Shown here: positions 1 to 10,604 of the stretch, piece by piece
Layout of the letters: the number at the start of each line of letters is the position of its first letter
How positions within the stretch are numbered: position 1 is the first letter of the stretch
Source: Amycolatopsis acididurans
Lineage (GTDB): Bacteria; Actinomycetota; Actinomycetes; Mycobacteriales; Pseudonocardiaceae
Assembly: GCF_012328925.1 (NCBI RefSeq)
Contig: NZ_JAAXLS010000058.1
Coordinates: forward strand, 1 to 39,661
Reading direction: 5' to 3'
Length of the DNA stretch: 39,661 nucleotides
Position numbers and translations under genes: made by a program
Notes under the pieces: model-generated
Seen by the model: only the letters and a program-made list of their open reading frames with translations
Databases searched by the model: none
What the model was told of the DNA's origin: nothing

Positions 1-393
1 GCCCAGCGAGAACCCGCCCGCCCGCTTGCCCGCGACCCCGGACAGACCGACGGTCTCGAGCACCTCGTCCACCCTGCGCACCGGGATCTTGTTGGACTTG
101 GCCATCCACAGCAGGTGCGCCCGCGCGGACCGGTTCGGGTGCACCCACTTCGCGTCGAGCAGCGCGCCGACCGTGCGCAGCGGATGCTTCAGCTCGCGAT
201 AGTGCTTGCCGCCGATGCGGACCTGACCCGAAGTCGGGTTGTCCAGCGCGAGAATCATGCGCATCGTGGTGGACTTCCCGGCCCCGTTCGGGCCGAGAAA
301 ACCGGTGACCTGTCCGGGTTCGACGCTGAAGGACAGGTCGTCGACGGCAAGCGTCCTGCCGTATCTCTTGGTGAGGCCGATTGCCTCGATCAT
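1..393 (-). CDS. ABC-2 type transporter ATP-binding protein (3' part cut by window edge)
   Basis: The visible 131 N-terminal residues are an ABC ATPase of the DrrA/BcrA-like ABC-2 class. ATP hydrolysis here would power a membrane permease exporting a drug, lipid or antibiotic. The Walker A motif GPNGAGKST is near residues 34-42, the Q-loop region follows, and the fragment stops inside the signature region (GGFSLG). Walker B and the permease partner lie outside the window. The ATG at 393 is preceded by GGGGAGC about 6 nt upstream, so this start is well supported. The gene is divergent from the SDR gene. The family call is firm; the substrate cannot be told. Confidence 0.9.
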   Translation of the reverse strand, partial: MIEAIGLTKRYGRTLAVDDLSFSVEPGQVTGFLGPNGAGKSTTMRMILALDNPTSGQVRIGGKHYRELKHPLRTVGALLDAKWVHPNRSARAHLLWMAKSNKIPVRRVDEVLETVGLSGVAGKRAGGFSLG

Positions 394-597
394 GACTTGC
401 TCCCCTGGTCAAAGCCTGTCGATTACCCCTGATGACTTCATCTTTTCGGAAAAGGCGTCCCGGCGCGTCATCCTGTGGGTCGAACTTGGTACCCGACTGC
501 GGTAGTAGCTTCTCGTGCCCGCCGGCACGGCGCGATCCGTGATGACCCTGAATCGCCCCTGAGCTTTTTGTCGGGGGTCCGGGGTAGCTTGCCGGAT

Positions 598-1506
598 ATG
601 ACTGACTTGAACGGCAAGGTCGCCGTGGTCACCGGGGCGACGAGAGGGTGCGGCAGAGCCATCGCGGTGGAGCTCGGCGCGCGCGGCGCCACCGTGTACT
701 GCGCCGGGCGCACCACGAGGCGGTCGGGTTCACCGATGGCGCGTCCGGAAACCATCGAGGACACCGCGGAGCTGGTCACCGCCGCGGGCGGGCACGGCCT
801 CGCGGTGCGCTGCGACTTCACCGAGCCATCCGATGTGGACAGTTTGCGGGACAGCGTCGGCGACCGGGTGGACATCCTGATCGACGACGTGTGGGGCGGG
901 GACCGCTTCATCGAATGGGACGTCCCGTACTGGGAGTCCAGCCTCGACGGTGCGCTGGCCCAGGTGCACAACGCCCTGGACACGCATCTGATCGCGCTGC
1001 ACCGGTTACTGCCGCTGGTCGTGTCCAGGCCCGGTGGACTGGTGATCGAGGTGACCGACGGCGATACCGATGTTTACGCCGGGCCCACCATTCCCTATTA
1101 CCTCGCCAAGAGTGGAGTCCGCGCGATCGGCCGCGCACTCGGGGCGGAGCTGGCGAAGTACGAATGCACCGGACTCACCGTCACGCCGGGATTCCTGCGC
1201 TCGGAAATGATGCTCGACCTGTTCGAGGTCACCGAGGACACGTGGCGGGACGCGGTGGGCAAGAAGGCACCGGCCGATTTCGTCGTATCGGAAACGCCGC
1301 ACTACCTCGGGCGTGGCGTCGCGGCGCTGGCCGCCGATCCGGAGGTCTCGCGTTTCGCGGGCAAGACGCTGGCCTCGTGGACGCTCATGCACACCTACGG
1401 CTTCGCCGATCTCGACGGCACCCGGCCGGATTGGGGCCGGTGGCTGAAGGAGGTGCGCGAGGCCGGCATCGAACCCGAGCAGGCCGATCCGGCGTTGTTC
1501 CGTTAA
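598..1506 (+). CDS. SDR family oxidoreductase
   Basis: A 302-residue short-chain dehydrogenase/reductase, presumably an NAD(P)-dependent soluble enzyme with unknown substrate. The cofactor motif TGATRGCG is at residues 12-19 and the catalytic pair Tyr167-x3-Lys171 lies in YYLAK. The usual NAG motif is replaced by IDDVWGG, and the expected catalytic Ser position reads EVTDGD, so the active site is atypical. The C-terminal 100 residues extend beyond the minimal SDR fold. I chose ATG 598 because TAGCTT (585-590) ends 7 nt before it and no ribosome binding site is present, the geometry of a leaderless start. The stop overlaps the stop of the convergent response-regulator gene. Confidence 0.85.
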   Translation: MTDLNGKVAVVTGATRGCGRAIAVELGARGATVYCAGRTTRRSGSPMARPETIEDTAELVTAAGGHGLAVRCDFTEPSDVDSLRDSVGDRVDILIDDVWGGDRFIEWDVPYWESSLDGALAQVHNALDTHLIALHRLLPLVVSRPGGLVIEVTDGDTDVYAGPTIPYYLAKSGVRAIGRALGAELAKYECTGLTVTPGFLRSEMMLDLFEVTEDTWRDAVGKKAPADFVVSETPHYLGRGVAALAADPEVSRFAGKTLASWTLMHTYGFADLDGTRPDWGRWLKEVREAGIEPEQADPALFR

Positions 1507-2159
1507 CCGAGGCCGGGCCGGATGAGGCCGGTTTCGTAGGCGAGCACGACGCCCTGCACGCGGTCGCGCAGTCCGAGCTTGGCCAGTATGCGGCCGACGT
1601 GTGTCTTCACCGTGGCCTCGGACAGGAACAGCTTTTCGGCAATCTCCACGTTGGACAGTCCCTTGCCGATCAGCACCAGCACTTCGCGCTCGCGGTCGGT
1701 CAGCACCTCCAGGGTGGACGCGTCGCGCAGGGGTCCGCCGCCCGCGCTGACGAACCGGTCCAGCAGGCGGCGCGTCACCGACGGCGACACCACGGCCTCA
1801 CCGCTTGCCACCGCGTGCAGTGCGGACACCAGATGGGCGGGCGGGGTGTCCTTGAGCAGGAACCCGCTGGCCCCGCCGCGCAGCGCCGCGTACACGTACT
1901 CGTCCAGGTCGAAGGTCGTCATCACGAGCACGCGCGACGTGCCTGCGTCCACGATGCGTTTGGTCGCCTCCACCCCGTCGAGCACGGGCATGCGCACGTC
2001 CATCAGCACCACGTCCGGCCGCAGCTCCCCGGCCAGCCGCACCGCCTCGGCGCCGTCCCCGGCCTCGCCCACCAGGTCGATGTCGTCCTGCGCACCCAGC
2101 ACCATGCGGAAACCGGCGCGCATCAGCTCCTGGTCATCGACCACGACCACACGGATCAT
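1503..2159 (-). CDS. NarL/FixJ family response regulator
   Basis: A 218-residue two-component response regulator. The receiver domain (1-120) has the acidic pair Asp8-Asp9, the phospho-acceptor Asp54 in VVLMDVRMP and the conserved Lys of GFLLKD. A LuxR-type helix-turn-helix occupies about residues 150-215 (LTDREREVLVLIGKGLSNVEIA). It is coupled by an ATGA overlap to the upstream histidine kinase, which is its likely phosphodonor. Targets are unknown; the ABC transporter and SDR genes nearby are plausible candidates by proximity only. Its stop overlaps the SDR stop. Confidence 0.95.
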   Translation of the reverse strand: MIRVVVVDDQELMRAGFRMVLGAQDDIDLVGEAGDGAEAVRLAGELRPDVVLMDVRMPVLDGVEATKRIVDAGTSRVLVMTTFDLDEYVYAALRGGASGFLLKDTPPAHLVSALHAVASGEAVVSPSVTRRLLDRFVSAGGGPLRDASTLEVLTDREREVLVLIGKGLSNVEIAEKLFLSEATVKTHVGRILAKLGLRDRVQGVVLAYETGLIRPGLG

Positions 2160-3343
2160 GGCGCCAACCTAACGGGCAGGCTCGCGTGCACCCGCCAGCC
2201 ACCGCCGGGCGCCGGGCCGACGTCGAGCGAACCGCCGTAGAGGGTGGCGCGTTCGCGCATCCCGATCACCCCGTTGCCGCCGGGCAGCGAATGGGCCTCG
2301 GGCACGAGCGCTCGTGCCTTGCCCGCCCCGTCGTCGGTGATTTCGACGTCGACCCGCTCGTCGGACCGGCGCACCCGCACCAGCGCCCGCGCGCCCGGCC
2401 CCGCGTGCTTGAGCGTGTTGGTCAGCGATTCCTGCACGATCCGGTACACCCCCAGCGACACCCCCGTCGGCAGCCCGGTCAGCCCGCCCTCGATCTCCAA
2501 CCGCACCGGCACCCCCGCCTCGCGGACCCGTTGTGCCAGCTCGCCGAGCGATTCCGCGCCCGGCTGTGGGATGCGCGGGCCGTCGGTGGGCTGTTCGTTG
2601 CGCAGCACCTCCAGCAGCCGCCGCAGCTCCGCCAGCGCCTCCCGGCCGGTGTGGGAGATCGTCTGGACGGCTCGTTCGGCAAGGTCGGGATCGGAGCGCA
2701 GGGCGTAGGAGGCGCCATCGGCCTGCACCACGATCACGCTGACCGCGTGCGCGACGACGTCGTGCAGTTCGCGTGCGATCCGGCCGCGTTCCTCGGCGAC
2801 CGCGATCCGGCTCGCCTGGTCGCGTTCGGTCTCCAGCAGGTGCAGCCGCGCCTCGACCTCGGCGTGATAGGCCTGCCTCGCGCCCATGAACTCGCCGAGC
2901 ACCCAGCAGAACGCGAAGGTCAGCCCCACCACGATCGAGAACACCAGGCTCGACTGGCCCTGCGAGTTCAGCACGAAGGAAACGACGCCCGACGCGATCT
3001 GCGCGCACAGGTAATAGAGCGCCTGGCGGCGTCCCACGTACATCACGAGCGTGTACAGCAGCACCGCCGCGGTGGTCAGGCTCCCGAAGCCGATCTGCAG
3101 TGTGCCGTGCACGAACCCGATGACCAGCACGACGTAGGCGACCGCCAGCGGATATCTGCGCCGGAACACCAGCGGTGCGGTCATCGCGATGTCCATCGGA
3201 ACGATGACGTACCACGGTTTGCCCGGGCCGGACGAGGCCGCCTCGGCGACGTACAGCATCAGGTCGAGGACCAGGAACAACAGTGCGATGAGGCTGTCGC
3301 CCACCATCGGGTGGGCCCGCATCCACAGACTCAGTCGCCGCAC
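2156..3343 (-). CDS. Sensor histidine kinase, NarL/DesK type
   Basis: A 395-residue membrane histidine kinase. About five hydrophobic segments fill residues 15-150, followed by a short coiled region and a HisKA_3 dimerisation domain with phospho-acceptor His194 in ARELHDVVAHA. The C-terminal HATPase_c domain shows the N-box (RIVQESLTNTLKHA), the G1 box (ITDDGAGK) and the G2 box (GNGVIGMRERA). No PAS or extracytoplasmic sensor domain is visible, so it probably senses the membrane or an intramembrane partner. It precedes its response regulator with a 4-bp ATGA overlap, meaning translational coupling. The signal is unknown. Confidence 0.95.
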   Translation of the reverse strand: MRRLSLWMRAHPMVGDSLIALLFLVLDLMLYVAEAASSGPGKPWYVIVPMDIAMTAPLVFRRRYPLAVAYVVLVIGFVHGTLQIGFGSLTTAAVLLYTLVMYVGRRQALYYLCAQIASGVVSFVLNSQGQSSLVFSIVVGLTFAFCWVLGEFMGARQAYHAEVEARLHLLETERDQASRIAVAEERGRIARELHDVVAHAVSVIVVQADGASYALRSDPDLAERAVQTISHTGREALAELRRLLEVLRNEQPTDGPRIPQPGAESLGELAQRVREAGVPVRLEIEGGLTGLPTGVSLGVYRIVQESLTNTLKHAGPGARALVRVRRSDERVDVEITDDGAGKARALVPEAHSLPGGNGVIGMRERATLYGGSLDVGPAPGGGWRVHASLPVRLAP

Positions 3344-3457
3344 CCGGCCACCCTAGGTCGGCACCACGCGACCGCGCGTCATCCGGCGGGACCACCTTGC
3401 CTGGGACCGTGGCATGAGGCGTGGCAGTATTCGGACCAGCTACAGGGAGGGGGCGAC

Positions 3458-4993
3458 GTGACGGACCCGGGCCGGCTCACGGGGCCCCTTTCGGTGGCGG
3501 TGGCCAACCTCTGCCGCAGGCTGCAACCGCAGGTCTCGGCGCGTACGGCGGCCGGGTTCGCCGAGGTCGTCCGGAGGCTGTCCGCGCCGTTGCAGGTCGC
3601 CGTCGCCGGCCGGATCAAATCGGGCAAGTCCACGCTGGTGAACGCGTTGATCGGGCGCCGGGTCGCGCCCACCGACGTCGGCGAGTGCACCCGCCTGGTG
3701 ACCCGGTTCCAGTACGGCACCGTGGACCGCATCGAGGTCGTGTTCACCACCGGCCGCAAGCAGGTGCTGCCGTTCGCACCGGACGGCATGATTCCCGCCG
3801 AGCTGGGCGTGGACATCGCCGAGGTGTCGCACATCGAGGCGTATCTGACCAACGCGGTGTTGCAGGACATGACGGTGATCGACACACCCGGGCTCGGTTC
3901 GCTGGACGCCGCGTCGGTGTCGCGGACCGAGCAGCTGCTCGGCGCCGCGAGCCAGGACGAGGGTTCCGACGAACTGGACGAGACCTCCCGCAACGCGGTC
4001 GCCGGCGCGGAGGCCGTGCTCTACGTCGTGACGCAGGGCGTGCGCGCGGACGACCAGCAGGCGCTGGCGGCGTTCACCGCGGCGACCGCGAGCCGCGAGG
4101 CCGGGCCGGTGAACGCGATCGCCGTGCTGAACAAGGCCGACACCGTCGCGCCCGAATCGGTGCGCGGCGCGGGCGATGATGTGTGGAAGGCGGCGACGCT
4201 GCTGGCCGAGAAACAGGCCGCGCTGCTGAAGCCGAGGGTCGCCGACGTGCTACCGGTCATCGGCCTCGTCGCCGAGTCCGCCGAATCGGGCGGCTTCACC
4301 TCCGCCGACGCCGAAGCGCTCCGCCAGCTGTCCACAGTGGACGAAGCCACGCTGGAGACCATGTTGATGGCGGCGGACATCTTCACCAGCTGGGAGTGCG
4401 ACGTACCGACGGGCACCCGGCTGCGCCTGCTGGAACGCCTTGACCTGTACGGCATCCGCTGCGCGATCGACGCGATCCACGCGGATCCGGAGATCACCGC
4501 GGGCGCGCTGCGCCGCATCCTGCTGGAGTCCTCGGGGCTGGCCGCGGTACGCTCCCGGCTGAACGTGGTCTTCGCCGCGCGCGCGGACGGGATCAAGGCC
4601 GCGGCGGCACTCGCGTCGGTCACCGCACTGGCGCACGCCTCCGGCGACCCGGCCGAACGCCAGCGCGTGCACGACGCGATCGAGGTGCTGCTGGCCAAAC
4701 CGGAGGCGCACCAGTTGCGGGTGCTGGAGGCGCTGACGCTGGTGGTGGCCGGTGCCGTGGACATGCCGGAGGACCTTGCCGAGGAGGTCCTCCGCGTCGG
4801 CAGCAATGCCGACATCGCCGCGCAACTCGGCATGCCGGGCAGCGACCGGCAGGAACTCGCCGCGCACGCGCTGGAGCGCGCCGGCTGGTGGCGCTCGTTC
4901 GCGTCCTTCGGCGCGACGCCCGCGCAGAGCCGCGTGGCACACGTGGTGCACCGCGCGTACTTCCTGATCTGGCAGCAGCTGCGGGCCCAGTGA
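3458..4993 (+). CDS. Dynamin-like GTPase, first of a tandem pair (IniC/IniA-like)
   Basis: A 511-residue dynamin-family GTPase. Bacterial dynamins remodel or tether membranes, and actinobacterial members include the isoniazid-induced IniA/IniC pair. The P-loop is GRIKSGKST at 51-59, the switch I Thr78 lies in GECT, G3 is DTPG at 142-145 and G4 is NKAD at 225-228. The remainder is helical, with no clear membrane hairpin. Start GTG 3458 has GGGAGG (3445-3450) at good distance. Next in line are a GrpE-like protein and a second dynamin with a membrane hairpin, so a two-component dynamin partnership is likely (inference). No glycine-rich iniB-like gene is present. IniC-like is by size only. Confidence 0.88.
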   Translation: MTDPGRLTGPLSVAVANLCRRLQPQVSARTAAGFAEVVRRLSAPLQVAVAGRIKSGKSTLVNALIGRRVAPTDVGECTRLVTRFQYGTVDRIEVVFTTGRKQVLPFAPDGMIPAELGVDIAEVSHIEAYLTNAVLQDMTVIDTPGLGSLDAASVSRTEQLLGAASQDEGSDELDETSRNAVAGAEAVLYVVTQGVRADDQQALAAFTAATASREAGPVNAIAVLNKADTVAPESVRGAGDDVWKAATLLAEKQAALLKPRVADVLPVIGLVAESAESGGFTSADAEALRQLSTVDEATLETMLMAADIFTSWECDVPTGTRLRLLERLDLYGIRCAIDAIHADPEITAGALRRILLESSGLAAVRSRLNVVFAARADGIKAAAALASVTALAHASGDPAERQRVHDAIEVLLAKPEAHQLRVLEALTLVVAGAVDMPEDLAEEVLRVGSNADIAAQLGMPGSDRQELAAHALERAGWWRSFASFGATPAQSRVAHVVHRAYFLIWQQLRAQ

Positions 4994-5087
4994 ACCACCC
5001 GGATTGGGCGAAACGCTCCGCCACGATGGGCCACGCGATAACGTCAACCCGTGAAGCGACAGCGGCGCGAGAACCGGGGGTGTAGGC

Positions 5088-5507
5088 GTGCCTTCATGGT
5101 TTCGCAGGGAGCCTGACGTGACCGCGGACGATCCGACCGGGCAGATCTCCGCCGCGCTGATCAAGGAGATCGACGGAACCGGCACGTCGGAAGACGATGT
5201 GAAAGCCGTGCTGGACCGGGCGTTGGCCGACCGCCAGGCGCTCATTCAGCTCTGTCTCTACGCACTCGACCGCGCCCGCAGCGGCGGCGTCGTGGAACGC
5301 CTCGAACAGGGTCTCGCCAGTGTCGGGGTCACCGCGGTGCGTCCCGACGGCCAGCGGTTCGACCCGTCCGTGCACGAGGCGGGCGGCGCCGTCGAGACCG
5401 ACGACCCAGCCCTGGACGGCACGGTCGCCGAAACCGAGGTGGCCGGGTTCACCGATCACGACAAGCTCCTGCGCGCCCCGATCGTCACGGTGTACCAGAA
5501 ACGATGA
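5088..5507 (+). CDS. Stand-alone GrpE C-terminal-domain protein
   Basis: A 139-residue protein whose C-terminal half matches the GrpE beta-domain: a G-V-x-x-V...GQRFDPSVHEA segment, then the alternating acidic strand region and a final LLRAPIVTVYQKR, equivalent to the family's RpaxVxV ending. Full GrpE (about 180-220 residues) has a long N-terminal dimerisation coiled coil; here only about 75 residues precede the domain and no long coiled coil is visible. GrpE releases ADP from DnaK-type Hsp70. No Hsp70 gene lies in the window, so its partner is unknown. It ends in ATGA overlap with the second dynamin gene. GTG 5088 is the most likely start; GTG 5118 is an alternative. Confidence 0.78.
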   Translation: MPSWFRREPDVTADDPTGQISAALIKEIDGTGTSEDDVKAVLDRALADRQALIQLCLYALDRARSGGVVERLEQGLASVGVTAVRPDGQRFDPSVHEAGGAVETDDPALDGTVAETEVAGFTDHDKLLRAPIVTVYQKR

Positions 5508-7339
5508 CCGCCGCCTCGCTCAGCGCACTGCCCGCCCAGGTCAAGCAGGCCCGCGAAGGCCTGCTCGACCTGCTGCGCGACAACGATCCGCAGGCCGCCA
5601 AATGGGTCGAGGACATCCGCCGCGCCCGGCCCGGCAAACCGTCCGTGGTGGTGGTCGGTGAGACCAACCGCGGCAAGAGTTCCCTGGTCAACGCCCTGCT
5701 CGCGACACCGGGCCTGTCCCCCGTCGACGCCGACGTGGCCACCGCCGCGTACCTGGTGTTCGACCACGGCCCCGAGTGGGCGGCCCAGGCCTGCTACCCC
5801 GGCCAGCTCGCCCCCGTCGGCATCCCGCTGGACGAGCTCACCCGCTGGGTCTCGGCCGCGCACGACTTTCCCGCAGGCCAGCTCCCGCCCCGCTACGTCG
5901 AGGTGACCGGGCCGGTGCCGATCCTCGAACGCGTGTCCGTTGTGGACACTCCCGGCGTCGGAGGGCTCAACTCCGCGCACGGTGACCTGGCGATGGAGGC
6001 CGCGGCGAACGCCACCGCGCTGCTGTTCGTGGTCGACGCGTCCGCCCCGTTCACCTCCGGCGAGCTGGACTTCCTGCGCCAGATGGGCGACCGCGTCGAG
6101 ACCGTGGTGTTCGCACTGTCCAAAACCGACCAGTTCCGCGGCTGGCGCGAGGTACTGGCGGCCAACCGGGAACTGCTCGCCGAGCACGCGCCCCGCTTCG
6201 CCGACGCGCCGTTTCATCCGGTGTCGGCGCGGCTGTTCGAGATGGCCGGCCGCGCGCCCAGCGACCAGGCCGCCGCCGTGCTGCGCGAGCGGTCCGGGAT
6301 CGGCGAGCTGCAGACCGTGCTGCAGGAACTGCTCGTCGGCCGCTCCGCCATGCTCGGCGAGGCCAACACCCTGCGCGCGCTGTCCTCGGCACTCGGCGAA
6401 CGGCACGCACTGCTCAAGGCCGAGCAGCGCGCCCTGTCCTCGGGTGAGGCCGAGGCCGACGCCCTGCGCACCCGGCGCGACCAGCTCTCCGCCGAACGCC
6501 GCTCCTCGACCAGGGGCTGGCAGCTCAAGCTGCGCGGCGAGATCCAGCGGGCCAGGGTCGACCTCGGGCACGAGTCGAGCAGGCAGATGCGCGACGCCCA
6601 GTCCCATTTCCGGCAGCAGATCGACGCCGCGAAGCGCGAGCAGTTGCACGAGCTGCCGCAACAGGTCGACGCGGCGCTGCAGATGATCTCCCAGCGGGTG
6701 TCCTCGACGATGGCGCACCGGCTCAACCGCGTCACCGACGTCGCGCTCGCCGAGTTGTTCTCGCGCGACGAGCTCGACGTGATCCGGGCTCAGTTCCTGC
6801 GTGCCGGCGGGCCGCAGGTGGTGCTGCGCCCGCCCGACAAACGGCCGCCGACGCCGGAGGACAAGCTGCTGGTGTTCATGGGCGTCTCCGGCGGCGTCGG
6901 TGCGGGCAAGATCGCCGCACTGCCGCTGGCCGGCGTCGCTCTGCTGAACCCGGTGGTACTGCCTGCGACGATCGTCATCGGGCTCGGCGCGGGCTGGTGG
7001 ATGGCGCGCACACGCAGGCACGCGGCGGACAAGCAGCACATGAAGCAGTGGCTCGTCGAGTCGATCGCGGACGCGCGCTCGACGCTGGACCAGCTCGTCG
7101 CCGAGCAGCTCATCGAGGCCGAACAGCAGCTCTCCCTCGCACTCGACGAGGCGCTGAGCCGCCGCATCGACGCGATCGAGGCCGAGCTGAAAGAAGTCGA
7201 CAAGGCGATAAAGATGGATGCGCAGGAGCGCAACCGCTCCCTGGCCGAACTGACCCGCAGGATCAGGGAGGTCGGCGACGCCAGGGACAAGGCGGAGAAC
7301 CTGCTCAAACGCATTCGCGGGCTGCGTGACCAGCGCTGA
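5504..7339 (+). CDS. Dynamin-like GTPase with membrane hairpin, second of pair
   Basis: A 611-residue bacterial dynamin. The P-loop is GETNRGKSS at 52-60, the switch I Thr80 precedes AAYLVF, G3 is DTPG at 148-151 and G4 is SKTD at 206-209. Residues 310-420 form a helical stalk. A hydrophobic stretch at about 454-500, rich in Gly/Ala/Leu and ending WWMARTRRH, looks like the paddle that inserts in the membrane. Residues 510-611 form a charged coiled coil. It begins inside the GrpE-like gene (ATGA), so the two are co-translated. The first dynamin lacks such a paddle, suggesting division of labour between a soluble and a membrane-anchored subunit (inference). Confidence 0.92.
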   Translation: MTAASLSALPAQVKQAREGLLDLLRDNDPQAAKWVEDIRRARPGKPSVVVVGETNRGKSSLVNALLATPGLSPVDADVATAAYLVFDHGPEWAAQACYPGQLAPVGIPLDELTRWVSAAHDFPAGQLPPRYVEVTGPVPILERVSVVDTPGVGGLNSAHGDLAMEAAANATALLFVVDASAPFTSGELDFLRQMGDRVETVVFALSKTDQFRGWREVLAANRELLAEHAPRFADAPFHPVSARLFEMAGRAPSDQAAAVLRERSGIGELQTVLQELLVGRSAMLGEANTLRALSSALGERHALLKAEQRALSSGEAEADALRTRRDQLSAERRSSTRGWQLKLRGEIQRARVDLGHESSRQMRDAQSHFRQQIDAAKREQLHELPQQVDAALQMISQRVSSTMAHRLNRVTDVALAELFSRDELDVIRAQFLRAGGPQVVLRPPDKRPPTPEDKLLVFMGVSGGVGAGKIAALPLAGVALLNPVVLPATIVIGLGAGWWMARTRRHAADKQHMKQWLVESIADARSTLDQLVAEQLIEAEQQLSLALDEALSRRIDAIEAELKEVDKAIKMDAQERNRSLAELTRRIREVGDARDKAENLLKRIRGLRDQR

Positions 7340-7426
7340 ACCATCCGGTTGTGTCCGGGAACCGAACCGGAATACGGTGAGTCCAAGTGCGAGATCAAAG
7401 ACCTCGAGAAGCGGGAGAACCGGGCC

Positions 7427-8122
7427 GTGTGGATCGACGATACTGGCGGTGCTGAATCACCCGAGGGCGGACACGACGGCGAGATGGAGATCTCGGTCGA
7501 AGGACAGACCTACTCCGCCGAGGAGAACCTGGACATCGACCACGACGGGCACAACGACGCGGTCCGCCTCGACAACGCCGACGGCACGATCACCGCCTAC
7601 GTCGACAGCGACCACGACGGGCACGCCGACCAGTACCTGCACACCGACGCCGAGGGCAACGTCGTCGAGTCGGCACGGTTCGACTCCTCCACCGGCGAGT
7701 GGGTGGCCGACGGGGGTTCGGACACCACGCACCACGGCGGGGACGAGCAGACCGGCAGGCAGGGTGACATCACCGCGGACATGCAGGGCGGCACCGTCGA
7801 CCTGGGGCACGCCACGATCGACAGCAACTCCGACGGCACGGCCGACACCGCGGTGGTGACCGACCAGGACGGCAACACCCGCATGTTCACCGACGTGGAC
7901 GGCGACGGCAAGGCGGACGTGCAGACGATCATCACGCCCGACGGCGAATCGCACACCTACGAGCACACCGGTCCCGGCCAGTGGACCGAGACCAACGCCA
8001 ACGGCGTGGCCGCGGACGTCCCCGCCGACAGCGACCAGTTGTGGGGCGGCGGCCGGGACACCGTCGTCGAAGGCGTCGCGAAGATCGACTCCATCACCGG
8101 GCAGTGGATCTCGCAGAACTGA
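7427..8122 (+). CDS. Acidic DxDxDG-repeat protein, possible calcium binder
   Basis: A 231-residue very acidic protein without a recognisable signal peptide. It carries at least four loops of the DxDxDGxxD type (DIDHDGHNDA, DSDHDGHADQ, DSNSDGTADT, DVDGDGKADV). These resemble the calcium loops of EF-hand, dockerin or thrombospondin type 3 repeats, alternating with beta-like segments (FDSSTGEWV, IDSITGQWI). Calcium binding is inferred from the loops. I chose GTG 7427 because GGGAG sits 10 nt upstream; an upstream extension to 7349 would need a TTG start with no ribosome binding site. It lies 87 nt after the second dynamin gene, so it may be the last gene of that operon. Function unknown. Confidence 0.75.
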   Translation: MWIDDTGGAESPEGGHDGEMEISVEGQTYSAEENLDIDHDGHNDAVRLDNADGTITAYVDSDHDGHADQYLHTDAEGNVVESARFDSSTGEWVADGGSDTTHHGGDEQTGRQGDITADMQGGTVDLGHATIDSNSDGTADTAVVTDQDGNTRMFTDVDGDGKADVQTIITPDGESHTYEHTGPGQWTETNANGVAADVPADSDQLWGGGRDTVVEGVAKIDSITGQWISQN

Positions 8123-8679
8123 AACCGGATATTTCGGTCGCTTCGCGCAGGGAACCGCGTTGACCTGATCGTGTGCGCCCCCGCGTTGGCGCAACCGCCG
8201 GATCTCGACCCCGTCATGGCCGAATTCACCCGGGGCCCCGGCCAGCAGCCCCGAGCCATCCGCTCCGGCGAAAAAAGCCCTCGGACCTGGGGACCTTTGG
8301 CCCTGGTGCCTGGTGGAAACGGCACCCGGAGCGGCCCGTGTGGCGACCTCGGGGGCGGGTGCGCCGATCGTCCGCGAGGTCGTGAAACCCGTGCCGTGAT
8401 CGGGTTGTTGGTATCGGCGAGATCACGGCCTAACCGGAAACCTTTCTCCGCTAGGCCGGTTCAGCGATATCTGAATCGATTCCCTGATCGTTCTTGTGAG
8501 AGAACCGACAGCTCAGCTCTCGGTTACCTGCCGTCCATACGGCTAACCTCAAGGAATCCCAATTTCGAGCACGCCGGTCGCCAGCCGGCGCGCGAAGCCA
8601 TTCGGTCGCCGGCGATGGAGCCCGCTCCCGGACAGCCGCGTCCGGTTGCGGGCTCCTCCCGTCGAAGTCAGGAGAAGGA
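8123..8679. other. 557-nt gene-free leader region upstream of pckG
   Basis: I find no convincing gene here. The stretch has two short inverted repeats, AACCGG/CCGGTT (8432-8437 and 8456-8461) and AACCGA/TCGGTT (8503-8508 and 8520-8525), plus GGTGCC/GGCACC (8305-8310 and 8321-8326). A possible -10 element TAACCT is at 8544-8549 without a good -35. The recurring AACCG/CGGTT cores could be sites for a carbon-control regulator, but this is a guess. A strong ribosome binding site, AGGAGAAGG, ends the region just before the pckG ATG. Confidence 0.4.
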
Positions 8680-10506
<1,827 letters not shown>

Positions 10507-10517
10507 GTGTTCCGACC

Positions 10518-10557
10518 CGCGAGGGCCACCGTCGGAAACCCGATGGTGGCCCTCGCG
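10518..10557. terminator. Bidirectional hairpin terminator between pckG and the XRE gene
   Basis: A perfect 13-bp stem: CGCGAGGGCCACC (10518-10530) pairs with GGTGGCCCTCGCG (10545-10557) across a 14-nt loop. It lies just after the pckG stop and downstream of the convergent XRE gene. There is no U-tract, as is common in high-GC actinobacteria. Confidence 0.85.
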
Positions 10558-10604
10558 GCGTTTCGCGTGGGCGCTGAACTACGAGACCGAGGCGAACGCC
10601 CCGG

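Noticed and set aside
648..2240. Long plus-strand frame across the SDR and response-regulator genes
   Set aside because: Arg/Gly/Ala-rich shadow of the real genes, with no family motifs and a codon pattern typical of off-frame high-GC DNA.
5456..7039. 527-codon minus-strand frame opposite the second dynamin
   Set aside because: Antisense shadow; the plus strand carries clear GTPase motifs.
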